64,000 bases of DNA from positions 6,305,717-6,369,716 of the forward strand of contig NC_071330.1 in the NCBI RefSeq assembly GCF_010183535.1, in the 5' to 3' direction. Position numbers and translations under genes: made by a program. The notes under the pieces were generated by a model that was not told where the DNA came from, searched no databases, and worked only from the letters and a program-made list of their open reading frames with translations. Source of the DNA: Caenorhabditis remanei (taxonomy: Eukaryota > Nematoda > Chromadorea > Rhabditida > Rhabditidae). Position 1 is the stretch's first letter, and each line of letters opens with the position of its first letter. Positions 1 through 11,500 of the stretch are shown here, one piece after another.

Positions 1-1053
1 AGCTTTAAAAAAACTTTTTACTAAAATAAAACACGGTGATTTTTTCGGAACCAGCTAGTAGGTAGCGCTCAAAAACTTCGGCCGCAGTGGAAAATAAAAT
101 GGGCGGAGTCTGGATGCAAGCTGGGCACGCGGTTTTTGCAACTGCGGCACTCGTTTGGCTCTGCGTCTCTCTTCTCTCGCACGTGCAGGTAGAGCGCATT
201 CGAAAATGGAATAATTTTTTACACTGTATTGAATGTCAAGAAAAGTAACTGGCGGATTAAACTGTGAAACTGAAGACAGTATAGCATGAGACTTATTGTT
301 AAAAATTCTCCATTCCTTTCTTTAGGGTAATTTTAATTCGATTTGGGGGAAATTTAATTAAATTTTTAGAAAATTGAAGCCAAAGTTGAGGGTCTAGAAA
401 TTTCAACGGCGCATTTGAGCGGGTTTGCTCGCGGCCGCCATTGTGATGGCCTAGAAATCTAACCAAGTGGTTCTGAGAAAATCACCGTGATAAAATTTAC
501 GAAGTCTGTGATGTGTCGTAGAATTGTGGGCATACGCAAACACGTTGGCCAAAGTTAAAGTGATGCGTGTGATTCGACGACACTTCCCAATCGGGAAAAA
601 CCAAACGTGTCGACTTAAAAATTTTAAAATCGAAATTTGAAAACATGTTTGTACTGAAAAATGTTTCATTGGCCCGGCACGGCCTGTCGCAATTATGGGA
701 AGAACTCACTATCAGTCGGAAAGAAACATATCGGGTAGTGACGAAGAAGAACGCTTTTTTGCAAGTTTCAAAAAAGTTACTCCATCCGGGCCGCAAAATT
801 CGGAAATCGGCCCGGCCCGTGACAAGTATGATTTAATCAGAATCCGAATATACACCTGTGTTGTAATTGTCTATTAAGTGTTCAAATATAATTTCCTCGT
901 TCCATATCACTTCTGCGTCTTATTCATCATCATAAATAATATAATTTCGAAGAATTCAATATTGAAAACAGGAGAAATAGTTTATTTGACCGATGTGATG
1001 TCGTCCGAGAGTAAACATATCTATTTTGAACAGTCATTAAAAAAAGAACGGAT
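1..1053. other. intergenic, repeat-like pieces
   Basis: No gene supported. It holds promoter-type words common in Caenorhabditis (GGGCGGAG at 101-108, TCTGCGTCTC at 160-169), a TGGCCTAGAAA word at 447-457 that I recall as typical of Caenorhabditis interspersed repeats, and two GGCC-rich blocks near 672-690 and 785-822. TTTATT at 981-986 reads AATAAA on the minus strand and is the probable polyadenylation signal of the peptide gene at 1054-1406. The open frames here have no splice context or codon bias. Confidence 0.6.
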
Positions 1054-1406
1054 TCAGTAAGGAGTTTGGGTTTCAGTACGTTTTCGGAGGAGATCAGCCA
1101 AATTGAGAAGATGCGAGTTGGTCATTTCATAGAGTGGAGAGAGTTGAGAGGATCCACCAAGACGGAAATCTTTTGAAGTGTACAGTGGTTCTGAATTAAA
1201 ATTTCCAATTTTTTTTTCAAACTTCAAACTTACCGTAGTAGACTCTCCCCTCATAATCTGGATCTCTATGAAGGAATCTGTGCGAGATTTCCGATACAAT
1301 TGAGTGGCACTGAAAAAAATTCATTTTAATATCCTTGCCTAAAAATAGCGAAAAGAAAACCTACCAAAACGATGAAGGAAAGGAGAAGGAACAGTCGGAA
1401 CAACAT
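1054..1406 (-). CDS. small secreted peptide, unknown
   Basis: Three-exon gene invisible to a simple ORF scan: exons 1365-1406, 1234-1309 and 1054-1190 (minus), phases consistent, 84 residues. Exon 1 encodes only a hydrophobic signal sequence (starts MLFRLFLLLSFIVL), with likely cleavage after the Cys-His-Ser at residues 15-17. The mature part is about 67 residues, without obvious disulfide pairs, containing a Tyr-rich stretch (YEGRVYYGEPLY) and, near the C terminus, a Leu-rich helix followed by a basic LLRKR site, then TETQTPY. A minus-strand AATAAA lies 68-73 bp past the stop. I do not recognise the family. A secreted hormone or neuropeptide precursor is one reading because of the basic site; it lacks the repeated Gly-Lys-Arg units of typical FMRFamide-type precursors. 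Splice sites are good (CAG acceptors; GTAAG and GTAGG donors). Confidence 0.72.
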
Positions 1407-4400
1407 CTTTGCAGGTGGATTGGATTTCCAAGATTTCTGAAAAACAAGCAAATTTTCTTTTTCATTTTTTCTCTGTTTTTGATCATTTTAGAGGTATAAA
1501 AAAGAGAAGTAAAACAAATAAACAGGAATGGGTATTCGTATTCTTTCAAGCTATTCCTAATTTTAGAAGAAAAAAAAGGCTGGATTAAGATGTTACTTGT
1601 TCTCTAGTCTTGATAAATAATATTATTGTCTACTGTATAATTTCAGATAAGGAAAGTAAAAGAAGAAAAGAAAAACTCTTCCCTAAAATATATTGTTATT
1701 ATGTGGAACCACCGGATGTCTGGGTAGACTCCAGTAGCTAACGTCACTCATAAATTAACGACTTATCGAACCGTTAAGGACCCATGCTCGTTAGTAGTAA
1801 ATAGTTCGCTGGAGGATTTTTTGGGAGAATCAAACATCATAAGTTACAAATCAGAATAACAAGATAACATCAGAAATTGGCTACATTTGGAGGCATCTCC
1901 AGAAATTATTGGAGCTCCAGAAGATCTTTGAGACTGACTTTTTCCGGTGCAGACTCTTCTAAACAGAGAAAATGTTGATTTGGTCATTCACACCAAAAAG
2001 AGTTTGTGAGTTTGTAAAGTTGTGAATCGAAGAAGAAACTCTGATTACAGTAACCTTAACAGTTGCTAATTAACTTGACACAGTCTAAATAAACAAGTTC
2101 ATACAATGTTCCGAACCCGTCAACTATATTATTTCCCAAAAATGTCTAGACTAAACTCAATTCTCTTTCTCGTTAACCGGAAGAAAAACTGGAAAAATGT
2201 GTTACAAACTCTGTGCTTTTATATAACTAATATCTAGATAAAATTCAGTAATAAATAGTTTTGAACACGTAGTCAAAACTTATATCTAACAAGATTATGT
2301 CCACACCTTTTCGTCATTACTTTAATATATTTTGCTCCACGAACTGAAAATATCATGATCAGTGCGAAATACTGACGTTGAATGTCCTCAAATATGCGGT
2401 GAATTGAAAATGAAATCAAGGAAAATAGAGTTGAGCATGCTATTTGAACTCAGTTCATTTGTGAATTTCAAATTGAGAATCGGGAGTTCTCATGAGCTCT
2501 CAACAGTTCAAAGAAAATATATAAATTATGGTCCCGAGAGAAAACAAAAGCAATTCGGAGAATGGGTTACGGTAGTTCTTTGAACTACTCTTCCAAGTTT
2601 ATTGAGGAAATTATTGTTGACCTGATTTACCGATGCCCGATCTCCATTCTTAGCACGACGTCATTACTTCTCTCTTAATTTTCACAGTCAAAAATTAAAA
2701 TGCCATGTTTCAATTGGATAAGAATTTTTTTAAACACACTTAGACCAATTAAGTATATTCAACCATCTGAAATTTCCTCCCACTTCTGAAATTTCCCCTC
2801 TCCAGCAGGTGCAATTGAACAATTTCCTCAATAAGGAAACTTGCTCAATGGTGTTTCTTCCACACACAAAGTACTCCTCATAAATTCCATCTGCACAGCC
2901 TTTCGAAAGAAAGAAATATTCAGAGTATTCAGATGTAATGTGCATAAGAAACGGAATAATACAAAGGAATCTCTGAAAGTTCCAAGAAGGAAAAACAGAG
3001 ATCTTGCCTATCGGTTCAGAAGGCGAGAATAAGAAAAAGAATGGAGAAAAGGAGAAGAGGAAGTGGAATTGGGTTAGTCAAATTAGAAGAGAATAATGGG
3101 AACGTATAACGACTGGTATCTTTAAAAGCTATTTCTGCAACTTTAATTGGGGGCAGATAATGCACTAAAGTGTAGTAAAGGATCTTTGGAAAATGGAAAG
3201 TATTAGTGGCTACAGCTAGCTGAAAACTGTTTTTTAAGGTTATGCAAGGTTGGCAAGACTTTCAATCATATTAGAGAATGAGCATCGTAAGAAAGAGGTG
3301 TTCCAGGTTCTCACTAGGCTAAGTATTCAGAAACATCTTCGATCGGTTTGTACCGTCGTGTAATCGGTTACCAGCTCGATTCCTTCATAGGAAACCGTTG
3401 AGTTCTACAAGGCAAAGATCACTGAAAACATTCTACTTTCTGATCTCTTCAATCAAGTATTTACAATGTTCAAACTGTAGTAAATAACCCTAATGAATGC
3501 ATGTAAAAAGTGATGACTCTTCAGGGATCAAAGTAAACATTTTCTTACATGCAAACGGAAGGAATTCTCTATTTTTGTGTCGTTTTTAACACATTTGGAA
3601 TTCATACTCGGAAAAAATTCTCAATGCGTGGTACACCTTTTTGCATCTTTTTTATTGGAGTGGTTGACGTTTTCAGTCTACAGCGAAGCGATCACTTATA
3701 GCAGGAAGCTACAACAACTCTAACAAAATCTGCTGGAAATTAAGTAAAAACTGGAGAGAAAGATGAGATGGCTTCCGGCTCTTATAGCTTCAGGCTCCTT
3801 TTCAAGGAGGGATGGACGGTGGGCGGGGCTTGGAAAGGAGAGAACTAGACAGGAGCAAAGTGTGGAAGAATGGAGAAATAGGTAGTGCTCATAAAGCTTT
3901 GAGATGGGACTGAGCTCCGGAAGAATTGTATTGACCGCACCCACTATAGGCCTAAATGTACACCTTACACTATACGGATACATTTAAGCAAAATGAAATG
4001 TAGTTTTAGTACAAGTAGGATTCTGGAGATTTTCTTCTGAACACGGTCTCCTCGGATGAAATTTAAAAAACAAAAATCAAATGTAAAAAAATGAAAGATT
4101 CTAGATGACGGCATCATGGAATCCTAACGTTTGACGATTTCCAAATCTCTTCGCTTCAGAAATTTCTTTTTCAGAATGACTAGGAGCCATCTCTTACAGT
4201 CGTCTTGAAATCAGACAAGGTTTGAATTCTGATTTTGGATATCTCAGAACTAATTTCTCAACAACCCGAAACATACTGCACTAAAACTTTCCATACCACA
4301 AACGGTTCTGTTTTCATATATTCAATAATAGATCTCTGATTCTTCTAACCACTCTATAAAAATCCTTGCTCAAATCGACTGGAAAGAGCTGGAAAACGGC

Positions 4401-7400
4401 TAAAAGTGACTGAAAGAGTGTGCTCCTACTAAGAACGGAAGTGGGCGGAGCCATGAGGAATGCTTCTATTTATTCTGTTATTTCTTCGTAATATCATGGG
4501 ACTAACACAAAAATTTAATCAAAATAATACTGTCATTTGAGAAAGAATTCGTGTGAGAAAGGCAAAAAAATTAATGAAAAAATATAATAAAATATGACAC
4601 ATTCTCAAGAACGAACGGACTTCTTCTATCCGGACAAAGGGAAAATTCAGAAATCAGGGAGTAAATATTATGAAATTAAAGGAAAGGCGTCTAGGTTGGA
4701 AAGAAGAAAAGAAGAATTTTCTAGTTTCAGAGATCGAAAATTGAAGAGAAAAGGTTGTAGACATATTGAGACATTTCCAGGTGTCAATTTTTAAATGTTT
4801 CTTAATTGAATGATTTGTGTTATTTGATAGAAATTCTTTACTTTGAAAGGTTTTCTGTGATTTTAGAAGTGTTGTAAAGAAAGTGTACCAAAATATGAAA
4901 ATCTTTTATTTTTCTGAGTTTAGATTTTAGTGTATGAAGGCTTGCTCAAGTGGCTTCAATATTTATATTTCTAGATTCTAGACCACGTCGTCTCCTGGAT
5001 TTTCAAGTGGATATTCATCAAAAAATATACTTCTTCAGATGATTTACGAGTCCAGAGCTACCATAATCGCTTCCGAATCTTTTCTTTTTTCATCTCTGAA
5101 ATCAGATGGAAGATGTTTCAATCAGTAACATCTAATCAGTGCTCCAATCATATTTCCTTTCAAGATTAAACAAGAATCTCATGATACATTTTCAGATTTG
5201 CTTTCAGAGAATTCGATTAATGGCCAATAAACAAATGGTGTCATGTATCAACACACAACCAATCAAAACCTTTATTGTAAACCAATTTGATTATTGTTTC
5301 TTCGGGTGACTTTTCATTTTCATTTTCCATGGTTTGGGTTTTGGTAAATTAGTTTTTATCTTGATCTCTGGTATATAGTTTTTCTTGAAAATTGTGAAAG
5401 TATGGGGACTGATAATGTGTAAACCTTAGCAAAATTTCGAAGTTTCTTTCAAATAACCCATCAAAGACAGATCCCAAGTGAAGTTTAAGGCTGAAAAGTA
5501 TATAAATAGATAGCTGGAAATTAGCAGTTTTTTAAACCTGTATTCTGTTTTTAGATCCGATAACATTTGTAGAAACAGGAACCATGTGAACAATCTATTT
5601 TTTTTATAGTGCGGATAAAAACCTTATTTAGGTTTTCACTCGAAAACATTGTATTTTGAATCAGCCATTTATAATTTGAAGCATCTTAAAATATACAGTC
5701 ACTCTTGTTTTCCTGCTAGTGAGTTTCACAAAACATTTTCAAATGCTGAAACTCCAAATATAGTTTTATCAGAAAATTGTTTTCCAGACAGACCGGTACA
5801 TTCAAATGTCTCTTGCTTATAACATTTCGAAATCTCGTTAATTCTATGTAATTTCTCAAAAGAAAATGATTATTTCTTGATGGAACTCGGTGGGAAAAAC
5901 AAAAAATACGAAATGATCCAGACTGGAAAACAAAAATGGCGACTGTGCGTGGTCTTTTTCCTAAGAGAATGAGAGAAATCGAATTGAGTAACACAGCTAT
6001 CTGGGTGGTACGATTTCCCCCTGTCATCTCTTGTGAGATCTAATTGATAGGGAGCTACAGTAATCCACAGTACTTTTCAAAACTTTCTAACCAAATAAGG
6101 GCAGTCCATGAGATATTCTAAGAATACGAGAACTCCAAATTGCCATCAAAAACCCAGTAGATCGTTTTCCCAAGATCTTTCTATGGAATCACCTGAATTA
6201 ATTCCATGGCATCTTCTGAAAAGTGATGTCTTTATCTCGTTCAAAACGGAAATTTCGATTTCTCGAGAGCAGACACCCACGAAGCAGAGTACGCCCACCA
6301 GATAACATTTCCGTATTATCTGGGAGAAATGATCTTAAAAATATCAAGTTGAATTATAATAATTCAAATGATTTCACTTCATTTTCAAAAATTTCACTCA
6401 TTTTCGAAGGGTTTCAATGCGAATAAGTCTTCCGAAAATGGGCATATTTTGCAAATTTGCAAATTTATGGCTGCGAAGATTGAAGACTAAAATCAAGATA
6501 TTTCCTATTTCTGGGGGAGAATATTCTATACGAAATGAGTTGAACAAGTTTCCATAAAAACATGTTAACGTCTTATTTCCGTCGAATCTTAAGACTAAGA
6601 TTATTTGTATTTCCTGTCCTCCAGTCATCAAATCATTTACGTTTTCATTCAGAAATACGTGCCTGGTGTTGCTTGAAAAATAAGAAAATCTCGGGAGAAA
6701 ACAAGACAGTTAATGAAGAAATGATTCAGAACAAATGGCTTCTGACTTATGAGTTTTGATGTGGTTGTGACTGTGTGTTGTGGGTGGAAGGAGAAATTAC
6801 AAATATACGGGATGATCAGTGTTCAAGAACATTGATATAAAGATAGATGGGGGTTTCAAGATGAATCTGAAGAGATGTGTACGGCTTGTTCTTTAAGTTT
6901 TCCAGACTTACTTTGAGTGTGTATCAGAGACTCTCGGATTGTTACATGATCCTTAATTTTATAGAGCAAGTTGAAGAAATTCAGAATTCCTTTTTTCGTA
7001 GTTGACAACTTCTGAGACCTGCCTTGAGAGGTCCAAGAAAATTGCGATTGTAAGTACTAATTGAAATAAAGTTTTTTCTGTTCAATTGAGATAAACTCTG
7101 GTGAAAGCTTCCAATGCTAACACAGATCAAGGCTTTTTCACAGGAAAGTCGGTATCGATAAAGCTACAGTATCGTTCAAAAAGTGGCATTTTAGGTTCTC
7201 AATAAAGAATTAGCGCTAATTGGTGCTTCCACGTCTCCTTATTCTGCACGAAAATGGTTCGACTCAAAGAAAAACTTGATTTTCGGAGCTGTAACTCTTC
7301 GAGGAGAATCCGCACAAAAAGCTGTTGACTATCAAAGTAAACCATTAGATTTCTTTTGAATAGCCTTGAAAATTTGAATTATTTCTCGAATGTTCAGTCT

Positions 7401-8585
7401 CATACTCTCCCAGCCAAGGCTGTCAAAAAGGCCGTGGGCCGATTCTATATCTCAGTTCCCAGCCATGGAAAATTTTCGCTTCTTCAGGCGGCCTTGTAGA
7501 GGACCAAAAGATTAGTCGATGTACAAAAATTCAGCCTATTTGGTTCATCCGCGGCCTCGGCGGCCCTAAAGGCCGAGGGCCGCGGCCGGCCGTGCGACAG
7601 CCTTGCTCCCAGCTAACCAATGTTCGATAAAACTGAAAAAATCGCAATCAAAAGAGTACTGTAGTTACAAAATTGACTCCTATCTCTCTCTCAATCAGAT
7701 CTCTTATTCCAGATGTTTGTCCAACCAAGATTACCTAAAAACGTCATTTGATCTCTCCCTTCATTGTTCTCTATAATTCTAAAATGAATGTTAATCTTCT
7801 CAGAAAAAGAAACCTGGTCACAAGTCACAAGTTCTGTGTTCTTTCTAAGTAAAATACATCTTAAGTCCTTAAACATAATCTAATATTTACCCGTTTGATC
7901 ACCACGTTTTCTAAAGAATGCCGTTGTTAGATTTTCAGAAAGAAAATCGTCAACGTCATATGGAAGAACGTCTTCTGCAAGCTTCTGTCTGAGGGAAGTT
8001 TGGATCATGATGTATTGAGTTGATCTCCTACGGAATCAGATTTTCCACGTCAAAATCTTCCGACTTTTTGGATACAAAAAAGAAAATCTCTGCTTTCGCT
8101 GATCGCCCAAATAGATCAATTGTCTCATTTTGACCTATTTCAATGCGAAACACGTCATACTTTGTGATCACTAATCACCTATTTTCACTTCATTTTTCTT
8201 TTTTTGAAATTCAATAAGAAGAAAGTGTCGCATGACTTCTCATAAATAATGATCAACAGGAAGAAGTTGAACTAACTGACCTTACATCATAACACATCCT
8301 CAACCGTACAACTCCCACTCGTACGTTCTTCCGATTCACATCACACATTCAGACACTTCCGCTTCAATTATATCATGTCCGAGCACATATGAACTTCTGA
8401 CAAAAACACGTCAATCATTTATGGATGCCCGCATAAACACATGAGAACGTCGAGGGAAGAATAAAATTAACGGGATGAAGAAAGAAGTGAGATTCGGATA
8501 CAGAATACAGGGGAAGAGTTGCAATATCGTGAAAATATGTTAAGAAAAAAGTAATTATGAAAAAGTAAAAGAAAGTAAAAGAATA
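1407..8585. other. 7.2 kb gene-poor region
   Basis: No supported coding gene. Frames are short, unspliced and of random codon use. It is AT-rich, with one compact GGCC-rich foldback (7415-7605, listed separately) and words shared with other parts of the window, for example GTAGTTGACAACTT near 6998-7012, also near 21998-22012. The part nearest 1407 must contain the promoter of the secreted-peptide gene; the part nearest 8585 holds the 3' end of emb-30. Confidence 0.6.
7415..7605. repeat. GGCC-rich foldback element
   Basis: About 191 bp bounded by inverted ends CAAGGCTGTC (7415-7424) and GACAGCCTTG (7596-7605), with GGCCG blocks just inside both ends and a dense GGCC cluster at about 7551-7592 against an AT-rich background. 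It looks like a small non-autonomous MITE-type element. No coding capacity. The exact target duplication is not clear to me. Confidence 0.65.
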
Positions 8586-11500
8586 TCACTCGTTGTCGTC
8601 TACATCATCGTCGTCATCATCAGTCAAGTGGCGACCACTGTCCATTGCTTCTTGAACAAGAACATCATATTGAACATCATTTACATTTAGAACTCCATGA
8701 TCTTCACGATAACGTTCTCGACGTCGTTGATACTCTCGGAACGTCTTCTTCTGCCCTTTTTTGGAATCATCTTCCTCTTCTTCGACTACTCGAATTTCTG
8801 GTTTCAAATCACCCATGGTGATTTTTCCTCCTTCATCATGAAGAAAAGCAGTCAATTGAGTTGTTGGATGAATAACCAATAATTCAATTGAAACTTCTGT
8901 TTTTCCATCATTCTGATCATTTACAGCGAACACATCTTTTTGATTGCTGACTTGATGAGGATAAAAGGATACTGATTTCATCATGCGAGTGAGCGAACCG
9001 GTTCCTTCTTGGTTGGATTTGAATTTTCCCTGAAGAATGGTTTTAAAATATTTTATTAATACGAAGAACAGTACCAGAATGACCAGTCCTCCATGACGAA
9101 GTGGATGTATCTGAGTGTATTCTGTGAGCGTGTCGTACTGTGCCTGCTGAAAAAAAACTTTTGAGATTGAAGTTGTTTGAAATACCTACCATTGGATCTA
9201 CATTCACATCAATTCTCAACTCGTTCTCATCAATTTCCATTGCATCCTCTTCTGGAGATGATGGTGGTTGATTCTCTGCAGAATCTGAGTTCACATGCAC
9301 ATCGAGAGTCTGGAATATTATATATTAAAACTAAAAGATTCTGAATTTAATAACCTCAAATGAGTAATGACGACTCATCGCTACAACATGTTCATCCAAC
9401 TGAGTTTCCAACTCAACAGTGACGTCATCATTAGGAACAATAACTACAGAGTTGAGTCTTTTACTCTCAATTACCGAAACTTGAATTGCTCTTCCCAATC
9501 CAGAAATCTCATTGAATTTGTGTTGTTCGAAGTAGGACGGAGTCACATCGCTGATTTTAATATCACTGTATCCTTGATGTTTTGGTTCCGAGTTCAGTTC
9601 GTAGACGAAAAGCTGAAGAACATTAAAGTAAATTATGCGAAGACTTTGTTGTTCTTACCACTTCTGGCTTTCTCGGATTTCCAGTCTCATCACAATTCAA
9701 TTTTAACGGAGAACGAAGAAGATCAGCCAAATCAGTTAGGACCTTCAGAATTCCTATTTTCTGAACTTCTTTCGAATTCATTCGTTTTGCTCTCCCATGG
9801 AGAACTTTATCATGCTTTTCATTACATTTTGGAAGAACTTCTAACGCCTTCTCAGATAATTCATTCTCGAAAAATGATCCAACTCTATCCAAGTCGCATG
9901 GAGGTTGTTCTTCTTCTTCAGCTGGTTGTGTTGTATCCATCGGAACCGGCCCCGGCTCTTCCTGTGGCTCTACCTTCTCATCCTCATCCAGTTTCAATGC
10001 AACATCATCGTTTTCATCGGATAAAGCGTCAAAATTGAATGGGGGTTTTAACCTATAAAGAAATAACTGGTCTGGCTTGAACGAAATACCCTACTACGAT
10101 GTAAAATTACTATTCTCAAGTATTTCAGCAAGAACATTCGATTCACTTACTTGCCTACAACCTTCTTCCTCTCTCGTCGAGCGACATCTTCAAGTTTATC
10201 AAGATATGCCAGCTCATCAAAATTCTTCTCTTGGTCTTTCACCTTTAATTCTTCAATGAGATCCTTTAAATGGAACAATTTCTTTTCAATCTTGTTAGCT
10301 TCTTGTTTATCGGGAATGAAGTTCCTCACAACATACTGAAAAATTAAGTTTATTGAATTATTGGAGAAAGACTTACGAGAAGAATTTTTGCGATATCCAT
10401 TCGTTTAATTTTCATGAGTGAATTGACTTTCATTGTTTTTGCAAATGGTTTTGTTAATGAGATCCATTTAGTGAGATGATTTAGTTCCTGCATCATGGTT
10501 AAGCACTGCAATCCGAGCTGCCGAGTTTTCAAATCCAACATGTTGATATGTTCTTCTAGAGAAATCAACCAGGCGCTAGATTTCGATATTAATTTTGGCA
10601 TTTTGTCTCCGTAAAGGAAATTATCATCATCTCTCACTTGAATATACGTCAGATATCTACTCATAGCTGTTTGAAATTCACAACGCTGAAAGCAGAGGTT
10701 TCGGGAAGCAGAAGCGAGTTGACCACGAGCGAGACGACATACTTCTCTAAAGAAAAATTGTAATGAGAACATTTTGTGTTAAAAGAAACTCACGGCAAGT
10801 GCTTTGAAGCAAAGTTTTTGATAGCATCCAGTCCGTCAGTGCCGAGTCCCCTCTCTAGAAATGCTTCACCAGCTGAATCAGTCGATCCGGAAAGAAGCAT
10901 TTCAAGTAGAACGTCGCCAATTCGCACATTTTTGGTCTTAGTATCAAAGAGAGCATGGAGATCAGCGATTTGATTTTTCCAGTTTCGTTTCGTAGTATCA
11001 AGAGAGATACTGTACAAGTTGTAACCGAATTGGAGTCGAATGTATCGAAATGCGACTTCCCAAAGTGATGGTTCAAGATCCAATTTTACAGTGAACATAA
11101 GAGTTTGTACTGTTTGTCCCGGACGGTTTGGATCAATGATAGGTGGCTCTTGTTTCTTATGCTTACAATCCAAATACGGTCCCATAGTAGTGACAATGAA
11201 TGAAATTCCATTGAATGCTGAACTATAGTGGGCGGAGTCATAACCAATAACACATTCTTGTTGGAATTCTCTGATCACACTCTCCACATCGATTTCCATA
11301 AAAGGAAGTACACCGGCAATAAGAACAACAATTTTCGGAACGAATGAATCGAGTGTGACGAGTAAAATAGTATCACGAAGAGATTCATAGAATACTTCTT
11401 CCGAGATGTACGTTCGTTCCAGATTTTCTTTCTGGGTATCATCGTGTTTGAAAGCAGACCCATCCTGAAAAAAACGATAGAAAAAATACTTTTTTTTAAT

